Shown one piece after another: positions 11,704 to 22,020 of a DNA stretch of 64,000 bases (position 1 is its first letter; every line of letters starts with the position of its first letter). The notes beneath the pieces were generated by a model that saw only the letters and a program-made list of their open reading frames with translations, made no database searches and was not told where the DNA came from. The stretch is from contig VSDK01014173.1 in NCBI GenBank assembly GCA_009767595.1, forward strand, positions 88,704 through 152,703, written 5' to 3'. Position numbers and translations under genes: made by a program. This DNA is from Symbiodinium kawagutii. Lineage: Eukaryota; Sar; Dinophyceae; Suessiales; Symbiodiniaceae.

Positions 11704-12363
11704 GTGAGACAAGGTGGTTGGATGGTTGGTGAATGGCTGGCGAATATTGTTCAAGATTTTTTGATTATATAGTTCATTGAGTACTATCAACGTGGTTGAT
11801 ATGATTGTGGTTGGAAACTAATGTTGATGGTTGGAAAGATGTTGATGGTTGGAAACTAATCTTGGTGGTTGATATGATAAGCGGTGGATAATGGATTCTT
11901 TCACTGATTTCAGCGGTTCATGATGATTGATGGTTCGAATCATGATTAATGTTTGGCCAACGATGGTGAAGAACCATGATGGGCTATTGATGATTCAGAA
12001 CCATGGTGTGATCATCACTAAGAATGGGAAAGCATGGCTACTGATGGTTTGAAGTGGTAGATCCTATTCAGTCACTGGTAATTGAACAATCTGATGGTTT
12101 GCCAATGATGGTTCACACTCTGCAATTGTCAACAACCATGGTTTGATATTGTCTGTATGTATAATCATGGCCTGCACTGGTTGATGCTGGTTGATCATAG
12201 TGGCCAATATCTACCATTGATGATAGTGATATTAGCTGCCAAATGTTTGTTCGTTCCTGATGATGGTTTGTTTGATGGTTAAAGCGTGATTGGTGAATGA
12301 TGGTCAATGATTGGAAACGATGATTGATGCCGGTCAGTGATGGTGAACGATGTTCAATGATGT
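11704..12363. other. GT-rich low-complexity sequence (putative intron 5' part)
   Basis: Over 600 bp of GGTTGGATGGTTGGTGAATGG and TGATGGTTGGAAACTAAT words on the plus strand, starting at the donor of the preceding island and ending where a family-A repeat begins. No coding signal. Confidence 0.65.
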
Positions 12364-12474
12364 GGCCGTGGGTCAAAAGCCTGTACCCCTGGTTCCCCCG
12401 CTATTAACCATTGTTTCCCTATTATTGTTGGTTATTTTCCCTCATTATCGGTTGGTTAATATTGACCCACAACC
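12364..12474. mobile_element. MITE-like repeat, family A
   Basis: Ends GGCCGTGGGTCAAAAGCC and ATTGACCCACAACC, with the family core TTAACCATTGTTTCCCTAT. It lies at the end of the GT-rich run. Confidence 0.85.
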
Positions 12475-13281
12475 ATATTTCAAAGGGAACATTCAGCATT
12501 GTAAATGCAAATGGCTAACAACGGCTGACCATCTATGGGAAAATCACCATCCGTTACCACCAGAAGTTCTCACCCGAGGAGTTCTTGGTTCTATGTTCGA
12601 CGGGTTGGGGTTTCACCCACGGATTGATAGAAGTAGCAAACACCAACAATCATGGTGAATACTCAGGGAGAATGGAGCATGAGAAATAACAATCACCAAC
12701 TCTCATGCTTAATCATGGTCAATGCTTTCTCAACAATACTATTTAATGCTGGGGGAAAAGTACGAAACAATCCGTAACGTGCTGTTGATGATTGGTATTA
12801 CATGCTGTTGATGATTGGTATTACCGGTTGGTGAATAGAGATTCAACGTGGGTTATCATAGCCGCCAACGAATGGGTAAACCAACAAGTAGGAATGGTCA
12901 ACCAGGGGGTTCTCGTGGCTACCCATAGAGACCAAGGGTACAAGGGCTACTGGCACCATAAATTTAGGCTACATGCGTAAATGGGAAGCATCAGCTATTC
13001 ATTGGCACGTTTAAAGATGGTGGAGTGGCCAATGGGACAGCCCATGATTTATTGATCATTAACCACTATTAAGCATGATCAAATCAGTGTAGACCATCAG
13101 TCACCAATGATTTGACAGCAACTTACAGCGTTCTTCCCAATCAGTACCAACCATTTAGAGCCAACTTGGTGGCTTGTAGATCCCTTGCTAAAAATATATT
13201 TTTAGTGGATGGTAAATCAATCATATCCCAAAAACACTAAAAACATCTAAACACCTAAGTTAGTGGGCATAAGCCATCCAG
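12475..13281. other. Unassigned sequence turning A/C-rich
   Basis: Tandem TGCTGTTGATGATTGGTATT (12781, 12802) and a weak open frame at 12792-12980. From 13040 the plus strand becomes A/C-rich (ATTAACCACTATTAAGC, CAGTACCAACC). No gene supported. Confidence 0.45.
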
Positions 13282-13386
13282 CTAAACACGCCCTCGTTGA
13301 TCCTGGGACCCTGCTCGTCGACATTGCGGACACGCTCTCCAAGGCCTGCTCTGCAATTCGAAAGCGAAGATCAACCGCGACGCTCG
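13282..13386 (+). CDS. Candidate internal exon, 35 codons
   Basis: GC-rich island between acceptor-like GCCATCCAG and a GTCTGG donor, open in phase 0 at both ends (LNTPSLILGPCSSTL to QPRRS). A second plus frame, AKHALVDPGTLLVDIADTLS, continues open far downstream (to 13820) and is equally protein-like. Both cannot be right. No family recognised. Confidence 0.35.
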
Positions 13387-14598
13387 GTCTGGATGATCAT
13401 CACGACCTGCACGGACAAAAACAAGTGTGCTTGATGATGCTTGCTGATGGCTACTCATTGTTCCTAATGGTCGATGGTCAATCTTTCACTGTGGCACATG
13501 TAAAAACTGACCTGCTTTATGGCCTTCACCGAAACGTGCGCGTTGATACGTTAGGTTTTATAACCATCATCCGCAATGATCACAATTGCCTTTACGAGAT
13601 ATCATTAGCGATTATCAAACAGGGTTTTTCACAGCCAATCTCGTTACTTCGAGTAGTTGAATATTGGATGATACCCAGAGTCGCCAACTCCCTGCTTATC
13701 AAAGTATTGATCAACCATTTCATCAACCAGCTTCTTGACTACCATCAATCTTGTCCCTCAACCCGCGTGGATCGCGTTGGTATCCCAAAAGAAAGAAACA
13801 TTCTCTGTCCTGATCTATAAGGCAAAACACAGTCCATAAGTGATATGAAGCCTGAAAGAAACCAGAGACGATAGAAACCCGAGCAAACCCACCAACCAAG
13901 GTAGCTAGCCAACACAATAGTAAGGGGTAATTACATCTCCACTTTTCCGGTCTATGGATGTCTATGGTTCCAAACCAACTCACTGAGATGATGTTTGAAC
14001 GGATGTGGGTCAAAAGACGTCAAATCAGAATTCTCGCCCCAAATCTATGAGTGAACGCCCCAACACAAACGTGCAGTTTTCCTGTTCTGTTGTTGATCAA
14101 AACTGGTGGTTAATCCCAATCGTTCTGTCTTAGCAATGTGCCAATTGTTCTTCAGTCACTAATAACCATTGGAACTGTACCCAATCGCAACCATCATTAA
14201 TCATTATTTCATTATTACACACACACACAACTTTATGATTCACACTCTGAACGCCATTTCTGATTATGAATAAGCTGTTGCTTCACCCATTTGCAATGGT
14301 CCATTTCATGCACTCTGGTTCATTGGTTCCTTTCACCTATTTTGGTTCATTGTTTTGGTGAACAAGTAAGAACCTGTCCTTTGGACAGCTACTATTGTTA
14401 ATGTATCATGGTTAACATTGATAATAAGTAATGAAACCATCGTAGTATGTAGGATAATGACACATGATAACAATTCACGTTATATATCGATGAAAAAGCA
14501 ACCCCTAACCAATGATAGTGAATCCTTCACACTGGTTCATCTCATGCATCATTTCCATCATACCTGCGTACAAACAACCCCCGGGCGCCACTGCAGAG
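13387..14598. other. Unassigned sequence
   Basis: GT-biased words (TGATGGCTACTC, GGTCGATGGTCAATC) follow the island, then CAACCATTTCATCAACCAGC near 13710. The plus frame 13263-13820 spans the first part but drifts into repeat-like composition. From 14150 the plus strand is A/C-rich; an (AC)n run lies at 14217-14230. Confidence 0.4.
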
Positions 14599-14685
14599 CC
14601 CACATCTGGGCGCCTGTCAGGGAGTAGTTCACGTCGTGGACCAAGGCAGCCTCAGCCCCCGAGAGCTTTGAAGACACAACTGCTG
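14599..14685 (+). CDS. Candidate internal exon, 29 codons
   Basis: Bounded by acceptor-like CACTGCAGAG and donor-like GTTGAC, open in phase 0 (PTSGRLSGSSSRRGPR to ALKTQLL), Ser/Pro/Arg-rich. Another frame, SPHLGACQGVVHVVDQGSLS, is open for 24 codons from GCAG. The strand is supported by the usual A/C-to-G/T repeat switch only indirectly, because that switch is symmetric. Confidence 0.3.
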
Positions 14686-14880
14686 GTTGACCCAGATGGG
14701 TGGTGGAGTCGCAAATTAAGTGGTGAACCAGAAGCTAAGGTTGATAATGGTGAGCTGGTTGATAAGAAATTTGTTAACCAAAAACCAGCAGCAAAACCAA
14801 AATAGGTTGATAATGGTTGATACTGATAGTGGTCAGACTGTTGGTTTGATAGTGGTGGATTAAAAACTGATAATGGCGGG
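14686..14880. other. GT-rich low-complexity sequence (putative intron 5' part)
   Basis: GGTTGATAATGGTGAGCTGG, TTGATACTGATAGTGGTC and TTGATAGTGGTGG words on the plus strand; no gene. Confidence 0.6.
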
Positions 14881-15273
14881 AGCCAACGGGTCAGAAATAT
14901 CAGTCTTCAATGTCCAACCGGTGTAGCCATTAATGGCTGAAAAGTAAATGGCTTCTAGGTGTTTAAATGCACTATCATGAATGGCTGCGGGAATACCGCT
15001 TTCAGTCAACGTTGGTATTCGCTGGTCATTAGGTAGTTCCTTCATTCTGACCGCCGACCTGCGATAGGTGGTGATCTTTCCAATGAAAAGATCCTGGCAC
15101 TCGACCCCCTGCGCCCCTTGTTTCTGCGCCTTGCCATTCCCCCATGGCGATAAACGCATTGACAGATCACATGTGATTATGTGTTTGATCTTCATATGTC
15201 GCATATGTGGATGTGTATTTGTTTTTTCAAATATTATCATGATTATCATGTTTTTTGTACCACTTTTATCCAA
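14860..15273 (-). CDS. Coding-like minus-strand stretch, unknown
   Basis: An uninterrupted minus frame of up to 137 codons. The N-terminal third (from 15273 to about 15180) is low-complexity Ile/Met/His; the rest (LSPWGNGKAQKQGAQG, GIPAAIHDSAFKHLEAIYFS, GWTLKTDISDPLAP) has balanced composition. No domain is recognised and the plus strand is also partly open. Could be an exon or pseudogene fragment. Confidence 0.25.
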   Translation of the reverse strand: MDKSGTKNMIIMIIFEKTNTHPHMRHMKIKHIITCDLSMRLSPWGNGKAQKQGAQGVECQDLFIGKITTYRRSAVRMKELPNDQRIPTLTESGIPAAIHDSAFKHLEAIYFSAINGYTGWTLKTDISDPLAPAIISF

Positions 15274-15580
15274 TCACAGATTTAAATGTGAATTCATGTG
15301 ATTCATGCGAATTGTCCAAACACTACGCAGGCATCATCATGGTCCTGTCAATCACTTCACTTGTGGTTCATCGCATTTTCAACTGTTGCATTCATCTTTT
15401 CATGAACTCAACAGGCATGTGACGAAGTTGCCCGTCTCCGGATGATAGTGTTTTCTTGGATGATTATTGAATTGTTGATTGATTCCATTGATTTTTTTTT
15501 CTGCAGCCTTTTTTCCAGTGGCTCGTATCCTCATCCGCGATCAACCGCCATCCAAGAATCCGCGGTTTTGAGTCGCACAG
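15274..15580. other. Sequence upstream of the 15581 ORF
   Basis: AT-rich, with a T9 run followed by CTGCAG at about 15492-15506, a good pyrimidine-rich acceptor. It could be the 3' end of an intron before a first coding exon. The exon-side sequence does not convincingly match the dinoflagellate spliced leader. Confidence 0.35.
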
Positions 15581-15898
15581 ATGGCTGCTGTAAACAAGAA
15601 GTCCCAAGCATCGCAATCATGTTCAGATGCCGCAGTGGACAGCCCAGATGTGCCAGATGCGACTGATATGGGAGCGGATGAATTGCAGGATTTAATACTG
15701 GAGTTGACCACGCTATCAGAAATCAAAGAGTTGCTGATGCAAAGCGTGGTCATGCTGGATGATGCGAATGAGAAAATCTCGAGCATGCCAAGCTGGGTCC
15801 TCGACAACGGCCTCGTCTTGGACACTTTGCCAGGCAACTGTGCATTCCGCAAAAGGTCGCAGCAACTCAGTTTTCTGAAACCATGCCAAACATCCTGA
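15581..15898 (+). CDS. Hypothetical protein, candidate first coding exon
   Basis: Starts at ATG (MAAVNKKSQASQSCSDAAVD) in good context after CGCACAG and continues 105 codons. Residues about 25-80 form an acidic, heptad-like Leu-rich segment (DELQDLILELTTLSEIKELL, then LMQSVVMLDDANEKISSMPS), suggesting an amphipathic helix or coiled coil. The antisense frame 15541-16089 is longer, but its Ser-rich composition looks like the mirror of this one. The frame ends in TGA at 15896; the true exon may end earlier. No family recognised. Confidence 0.4.
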   Translation: MAAVNKKSQASQSCSDAAVDSPDVPDATDMGADELQDLILELTTLSEIKELLMQSVVMLDDANEKISSMPSWVLDNGLVLDTLPGNCAFRKRSQQLSFLKPCQTS

Positions 15899-17170
15899 GC
15901 GTTGGCAGGAAAAAGATGGCTATATCCTGCGCCATCTGTCCAGGTGAAGGCAAGTGTGAAGTTGCCACTGCTCGCTGCTGCTATCTCCTCCACAATCTTG
16001 GTTGCTTCAAGGATGAGGCAATCTCTTCCATGTGACAACTTAGCGTCAGAAGGGTGGTCCTCCTTGTCGTTGCACGTGCTGCTGATCATGTGCTTTGCTT
16101 TGCTGCACCAGCCCTCAGTCTCCTGATCATGGTCTTACTCACTTCCAACTCGGCAGTGTGCATTGGGATCGCCATGATGCTCAAGTGTGAGGCAACAAAT
16201 TGCATATAACTAACCAAGAACACTATGTGTAGATAGTAACTAGTCATAGTAATGCTTTGTGGGCCCCACTCCTTGAATTGCATTAGATGCTGGGTGGCTG
16301 AGGCCCAAAACTGTGATGATGGGTTCCGTTTGATCGATCTTCTCCTGCTTGATGTTGAAGATCAGCTCTCCCTTGACATAAAGTTCATTATCATGCAGTC
16401 ACCCCAAAACTTAGGATTTTATTTCTGACCTAAAACATAAAATCATACTATTAAAAGCCAGCAACTTCCAGCTTACTGATAACAATTCAAAGTAATCAAC
16501 TCTTGTGAAAGTGATTCCGCGCTTTCAACCATCAACCACATGAGGGGAGTTTGGCTCCGGATTTCCCGTGGCTCTACATCCCAAGAACATACCGAACCTT
16601 CTTTGTTGGGATGTTCAACCACCCAATTTGTGTGCAATGGTATCGTGCCTCATCCAAAAAAACCGTATTCAAAACAGGTGTTTCGGTAAACCATTGCTGG
16701 GGTATGACCACGCAGCGTCTCATAGGGAGTATAGTAAGCATGTTCCAACAATCACCCTTTATAAACAATCCTCAGCAGCCAATATTGCACCTGTTTATAA
16801 ACAACATCACTAATGATTTACCATCAGATCATTCATCATCATGGAGGATCATCAATCAAGATTGTTGAGCAACATTCAACCATCAGGAAACCACCAGTTT
16901 CTCAGCCAGCTTATCAATCATCGATTAAATCAGTTTAACCACTTATGGATGATTCACCGCCAGTTATGTCAGATTCTCACTTTATGATGATCAACCCCCT
17001 AATATGAACCGGGGAACAGGTCCCAGTGAAATCACAAATCATTCAACCAAGGTTAACCATATGACCCCCCCGGTTGTTCATAAAAACTTAATCAATTAAC
17101 TTAGTTAAATGAACTACCCCTAGTTGCCAGGTTAGTCAGCTTCCACTAGTTCGCACCTTAGTCAGGTGGC
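15899..17170. other. Unassigned sequence
   Basis: Minus frame 16086-16283 and plus frames at 16551-16868 are open but repeat-like. From 16800 on the plus strand carries ATCATCAACC and TCAACCATCAGG words. No supported gene. Confidence 0.4.
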
Positions 17171-17270
17171 TGATTGGTGGCTTCAACCCCTTTGAAAAGT
17201 ATCAGTCAACCAACCATTTGTTAAAGTGATAAAAATCACATGTGGAAAAAATGTTGGAAACCACCGACCA
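17171..17270. mobile_element. MITE-like repeat, family C
   Basis: A 100-bp copy: TGATTGGTGGCTTCAACCCC at the left, TGTTGGAAACCACCGACCA at the right, and the shared interior AGTCAACCAACCATTTGTTA. The ends are imperfect inverted repeats. Confidence 0.75.
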
Positions 17271-17510
17271 TCACCTGTTTAACCATTTTTGTTGCTTATC
17301 ATTCCCTATCATTAACCATCATTAATGGTTTCAACCCAGGTAACAACTTAAGGGTATAGTTATAACTACCAGTAATGATAATCGACAATTGCCATTCTTA
17401 AGTGATTATCAGCTATCTTATCAACTATTAACAACTTAATCAGATACCCCTGGGTAGAACTTTATCACTTATGAATCATTATCAACCACTCATTGCTGGC
17501 TGGGAACCAG
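17271..17510. other. A/C-rich low-complexity sequence
   Basis: ATCATTAACCATCATTAATG and TTATCAACTATTAACAAC words; putative 3' part of an intron before the next island. Confidence 0.5.
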
Positions 17511-17609
17511 CTCCCAACGTCACCAAGTCCAACCTCGGCGCGCCTTGGCCAACGCCCGACTGATGCGGAAACCATCGGTTTGGGCGGCCACATCCGCGGC
17601 CTGACGAGG
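17511..17609 (+). CDS. Candidate internal exon, 33 codons
   Basis: Acceptor-like GGGAACCAG and donor AGG/GTGCCA bracket 99 bases open in phase 0 (LPTSPSPTSARLGQRPTDAE to GHIRGLTR). The minus strand is also open across the island (GVGQGAPRLDLVTLGAGSQP), so the strand is uncertain. GT-rich GGTTGATGGCCGGTGGTGG starts about 30 bases downstream. Confidence 0.35.
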
Positions 17610-18341
17610 GTGCCAAAGCTGCCGTTGGTGCTGACGGGTTCATGGTTGATGGCCGGTGGTGGTATTTTCCAAACAAAAATCAAAATGAATTTTCGCAGTA
17701 TTGCAAGCTCATTCAAAAAAACTTCAGTTCGATGAAACATACGATTACTTTTTCTAAAGTCACACTATTGTAAGCTCATTCAAAAACATAGCCATAGTGA
17801 GCTGTGATTAGTTGATCAATGCTGGCTGGGGCTAGATATTCTATTAAAATATTGGTAGAATTAAGCAATTCAGCAATGATGACGGTTCCTTCTTAGAAGG
17901 GAAAAAACCCCGCACAAAAAGGAAAAGGACAAGTGCCAGGGATGCTGCAGTGGCAGTGGCGCAATTGCCCCAAATTTACCAAAGAAAAGAAATTTGTGAT
18001 GGTGAGTATTGAATATGTCCACTGTGCCAAGTACACGAGCATCTCTTTCAGAGAGCGCTGAATCAGGACAAACTGGGCGTCACTGCTGCATGGCTGATCC
18101 GGCACGAGCTGCGAACTTGGATGTAGATGTAGGTGAAGGCCAGGCTGGCGAATCCATTACGCTGGAAGCACGAGCTGTGCATTCAAATGCTGGAAATCAA
18201 TTGCCAGCCTCCATAAGAATCAGAATACCCTCCATATTGCCATTGAGCGACAGTGATGTCAGACTCCTCAAACCTGCGAGGCTTTGTGGAAAGTGCCCTG
18301 TAGAACCACCTGTGGTTTCACGACAAGAGGCCCCAGTGTGA
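17610..18341. other. Unassigned sequence
   Basis: GTATTGCAAGCTCATTCAAAAA and ATTGTAAGCTCATTCAAAAA form a direct repeat at 17696 and 17767. The plus frame 18009-18341 is open (110 codons) but partly overlaps the downstream end of the minus-strand gene and has no recognisable motif. Confidence 0.4.
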
Positions 18342-19229
18342 TCATTTCAAGCACATATCACACAAAGATCCCTTCCCCCAAGACCCATACCCTGCATAGT
18401 TCCCATGCGACCACGCATTGGGCATGGGGTTCCAGGATCCTGGATACTGCGGTTCTGTTGGAGTATTTGGATATGGAGCAGGAGGATGCCCTGGTGCTGG
18501 CGCAGGGGCATTCTGTGCCGGCTGATTTGCAGCTATTCCCGCCAATGCAGACAAAACTGTCTGATTTGAATCAGACTGCTGTTGCTGATTTCCACCTTGT
18601 CCGCTCTGTGGCAATGCAGGAGTCTGTGCAGAGCCTGCTATCGGGGATGGATTAGCTGCTGCCTGGTTAGGAGCAGGGAGTGCCAATTGCTGCGTTCCAG
18701 TTGCCAATACCTGAGTGTGCTGAATGGCTGCCTGCACCATACCTTGAGTGTCACTGAGAACACCCATAGCACTGGAGATCATATGGGACTGCTCATTTCC
18801 CATAGTTGCAATCTTGTCCCCATACATAGATGTATTGGCCATTTCATGAATGTGGGACCTTCTTGCAAAATCTGAAACTTTTTCAAGATTCTTCCCAATA
18901 ACATTCACCGACTTCATCAATATCTCCTGGAATTGACCTTCACTCTCAAATGATTCAAGGACTTCTGGAAGATCTTCAAACTTCTTCCCCTTAACAGGTT
19001 TGAATGCAACAAGGTCAACAGATGAGGATCCATGAGATGATTCTGGACTTACATAGTGGGAAGGATGCCCCTTAGTATATGAAGCTTCAGAGTGTAAAGA
19101 ACCCTTCTCTGCTCCCTTATGCCCTTTAGGGACTGTCCAATCACTCTTTCNNNNNNNNNNNNNNNNTCCCTCTTTCCCCACTTGCCCTGTTCTCCCTTGG
19201 GAGCACCCTTGGCAATTTCCTAACAGCAT
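18342..19229 (-). CDS. Hypothetical protein with Gln/Pro/Ala-rich C-terminus; contains an assembly gap
   Basis: A 295-codon minus frame from an ATG at 19229, the longest outside the retrotransposon. Residues about 60-165 are ordinary globular or helical sequence (FEDLPEVLESFESEGQFQEI, VIGKNLEKVSDFARRSHIHE). About 170-285 is a low-complexity tail rich in Gln, Pro, Ala and Asn, ending SWGKG before a few probably intronic residues. The N-terminal part includes six unknown residues from the N gap, which keeps the frame only if its size is right. It resembles a gag-like or structural protein in composition only; no zinc knuckle or enzymatic motif is visible. The 3' end may continue in another exon. 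Confidence 0.55.
   Translation of the reverse strand: MLLGNCQGCSQGRTGQVGKEGXXXXXXKSDWTVPKGHKGAEKGSLHSEASYTKGHPSHYVSPESSHGSSSVDLVAFKPVKGKKFEDLPEVLESFESEGQFQEILMKSVNVIGKNLEKVSDFARRSHIHEMANTSMYGDKIATMGNEQSHMISSAMGVLSDTQGMVQAAIQHTQVLATGTQQLALPAPNQAAANPSPIAGSAQTPALPQSGQGGNQQQQSDSNQTVLSALAGIAANQPAQNAPAPAPGHPPAPYPNTPTEPQYPGSWNPMPNAWSHGNYAGYGSWGKGSLCDMCLK
19151..19166. other. Assembly gap (16 N)
   Basis: Sixteen consecutive undetermined bases inside the minus-strand ORF, flanked by purine/pyrimidine-rich low-complexity sequence (GGGGAAAGAGGGA on the minus strand), which probably caused the gap. Confidence 1.
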
Positions 19230-19515
19230 GCAAAGTGCACAAAAAGAAACATACCAACTGCAAAAACAAAGGTTTTTCGTGGATAATTGCTATATTGGAA
19301 GAATTTGGTTCTCATCTATAGGTCAATATAGGTAAAGGAGTCTTAATGACTATGGAGGAACTGAAAGGCTTGCATTCAATGTTGACATTGGTGGGTCGAC
19401 AAGTGATCTGATTGGACCAGTCAACAACGAATGATGTCTGTTCATTGTTACAAGTGGGTAGGAATGATCTGAAACATTATAAATGAGGGCAGTCAAAAAT
19501 TGGTTACTGCTGACT
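19230..19515. other. Sequence upstream of the 295-codon ORF
   Basis: AT-rich, no open frame of note. It would hold the 5' leader or the last intron of the minus-strand gene. Confidence 0.4.
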
Positions 19516-19946
19516 ACCCATCTCCAACCAATCTAGTCTCTTGTTCTGGTGTAGTCTCGCGTAACCAATTGATCAACCATGATTATACCGATCTCCCGGT
19601 GTGGGTTTTTTGTGATACACGGATCTTCCGGTCTCCTGCTTGTTACTGCAACCATGAAATCTCGTCACAGATCCACTTTGAGGGCGTCAAGATGCCTTGA
19701 GCCACTCGCTGAAGCGGCTTCGGGTCGGCTACTAGAGGCTACATCACTGATGAATTCGGTAACCAACTCTGGTTGGTGGTTTCAACCCTTAATCAGCCAG
19801 CTACTTGTTAATGAATAATGGGGAAAAAAATGTTTGAAACCACCGACCAGAACTTATAATGCTGTAGTACTAGATTACTCAATGGTTGATCAATTGGTGA
19901 CTCGAGACTACACCAGTACTAGAGACTAGATTGGTTGGAGATGGGT
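19516..19946. mobile_element. Element with 65-bp terminal inverted repeats
   Basis: Left arm 19516-19580 (ACCCATCTCCAACCAATCTA onward) matches the complement of 19882-19946 at 61 of 65 positions. Between the arms lie about 300 bp including a GC-richer core (19680-19745) and a complete family-C repeat. The interior frames are short, so it is probably non-autonomous or a foldback. No clear target duplication was identified. Confidence 0.7.
19770..19849. mobile_element. MITE-like repeat, family C (nested)
   Basis: Ends TGGTTGGTGGTTTCAACCC and GTTTGAAACCACCGACCA are inverted repeats; the interior AATCAGCCAGCTACTTGTTA is diverged. It sits inside the larger 19516-19946 element, so it either inserted later or is part of it. 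Confidence 0.75.
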
Positions 19947-20407
19947 CTGGCTGGACTGGTTCATTTGTTGTTCATGAAAATAGATGACAAAAAAACTGCC
20001 CAGGTAACATGGAAAAAAGCAGTGCTTGAACCCACCAAGCAGGTTAGTTCAAGCCATGCTTCATTTTTCATAAATACAAACGGTAGCCTTGGGGTTTGAT
20101 TAGTTCGAACCATGTCCAATTTTAACCGGCTATTTACAAGCCAACTGTTTTCCCAGAACTCCACCAGCAAAATGAGGGTGAACCAACTTAGTTGACACCA
20201 CCACTGGTTTGAAATCGTGTAGTTTATGGTTCAGACTGGTCCTGAAATCAAAGTTAAAGCTTATTTGTATACCAATCGTTGCACCTGATAGTTCGGAACG
20301 GTCATGGCATGAACCACCAGGCAGCTATGCCTGGTTGCCCGGCAGGACACTTTCCAGGATGAAGGGCGAAGGAACCACATCCTCAGTGCTATGGCTGCTC
20401 GCACATA
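19947..20407. other. Unassigned sequence
   Basis: Contains the near-palindromic pair TTAGTTCAAGCCATG (20044) and TTAGTTCGAACCATG (20100). A plus frame at 20209-20421 is open but unremarkable. Confidence 0.4.
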
Positions 20408-20528
20408 TGGTTGTTGCTTAAAAATGGGGGAGCGCAAAAATGGTTGGTTTATATGATTTTTGAATATAATTAATTACAAAAAAGAAACCGGGATGATTTG
20501 GGGGGTCCCCTATTTTGAGAAACGACCA
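20408..20528. mobile_element. MITE-like repeat, family B
   Basis: Diverged left end (GGTTGTTGCTTAAAAATGGGG) and well-preserved right end (GGGGTCCCCTATTTTGAGAA); interior AAAATGGTTGGTTTAT. Confidence 0.75.
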
Positions 20529-21540
20529 AATGGTCCGCCAAAGCAAAAACCCGTCGGGCACATGGCAAACAATGATCGATGATTGTATATGTCAGCTAGA
20601 ATAAATTTTGTGATATTTTAGATATTGATATTGTGGTGTGTACAATCTTTGCGCAAATAGAGCAATAATTCGTCACACAATTTGCGCGCAAGGTTGGCCA
20701 TGACCCGGCCTGGTCAACCCATCACCATTCGTATCACTACTGAATCAGCTTGTTGAAATTATATAGTTTTAAGCGGTAACATCTTGTGATGATGATCAGT
20801 AATCACCATAAATCAGATCACGCTCTGTTTGATTAATAATCTTGATTCACCACTAGTCTCACCATAAGTCACCATGCTAAATCATCATTTGCCATGTTCG
20901 GCCAGTGATTTGACCAGTGACCAGTATTTACCATTGATCAAAAATAACCATTATTAATTACCCATTATCCATCAACATTGCTTTTAAATCCTTGCACACA
21001 ATTACCATTCATCAATTGGTGATTAAGTAAAACCACCAAGTGATTCTCAGTATTCATTATTCACTGCAAATTAATGACAGTTCGATCTCCCACTATGAAT
21101 GGCAACTCATCAGAGTGAACTGGATTCTCCAAGCGATGAACTTCATAATCAATGCAATTCATGATTCTAAATGGCCATTAATCATGAATCTATTCAAAAC
21201 TATTTCATCATTCACTTTTGTATATACAATACCATTGATACAAATTGCCATTTAGACATTAATCTAATCGAATTCTCCAAATACAATCAGTTGTCGATTA
21301 TTCTAGTCCCCAGCTTATCAACCTTGGCTTACCAGAACCGGTAATTATCATACATTACAGCTTATCAACCATCAGAGCTTTTCAACCATTAATTATCAAC
21401 CACTGGTTTGTTCACCTGGTTTTTCACATGTTTTTTCACACTTTAACCATGAGCAACCATTAACCATCAACCATTGAGTTCTCAACCGGCTTCACATCCG
21501 CACATGGAGCGGCGGCCAAACTCTTTGGCCTTTCGCCCAG
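20529..21540. other. A/C-rich low-complexity sequence (putative intron 3' part)
   Basis: From about 20720 to 21480 the plus strand is rich in TTCACCACTAGTCTCACC, TTATCAACCATC and CCATCAACC words. The last 50 bases are GC-rich and end in the acceptor-like TTTCGCCCAG. Confidence 0.6.
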
Positions 21541-21603
21541 CTGCTGGTGGCGTCACCTGGCGCTGCAGTTCTTAGTGGTGCTGGTGTGGCCATGCGCTCG
21601 TCA
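21541..21603 (+). CDS. Candidate internal exon, 21 codons
   Basis: Acceptor TTGGCCTTTCGCCCAG, then an open phase-0 frame reading LLVASPGAAVLSGAGVAM and ending MRSS before GTCCAT. A longer plus frame starting upstream (AHGAAAKLFGLSPSCWWR) is also open, so the exon might be larger and in another frame. Long GT-rich repeats begin immediately downstream. Confidence 0.35.
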
Positions 21604-22020
21604 GTCCATCATGGATGGTGGTTATAACGGTGATGACTGTTGGTTGGGGCTCCTGATGGTGGTCAGAATGCTGGTGATTTATGGTTGATGATTATGATGG
21701 TGGTCATAGTGGTGATGAACATTTCATGATGGGTGACTCATGGTGGTTGGTGAGTTGAAAACTGGCTGTGAAAAGCGGGTCATGAATGATGGTCTCGCTG
21801 GAGATGGTTGATGGTGATTCTGAAGTAACCAATGATGGTGATGAATGATGGCAAATACAGTACCTTGTACCACGGGCTTCACCATGACATTATGAACTAT
21901 AATCATCGGCTGCTCATGGTTAAATGACGGCTAAATGGTGGTCCATGATAAAGCACCCTATTTTGAGAGACCATCATGAGAAACCACCATCCTATTTTGG
22001 GTACTCCTCCACGAGGTTTT
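21604..22020. other. GT-rich low-complexity sequence with a family-B remnant
   Basis: GGATGGTGGTTATAACGGTG and TGATGGTGGTCATAGTGG words to about 21940, then a rearranged family-B fragment at 21956-22010 in which CCTATTTTGAGAGACCATCA is followed by TGAGAAACCACCATCCTATT. Confidence 0.55.

Noticed and set aside
15541-16089. 182-codon minus-strand ORF
   Set aside because: Antisense to the better plus-strand ORF with ATG at 15581; Ser-rich mirror composition.
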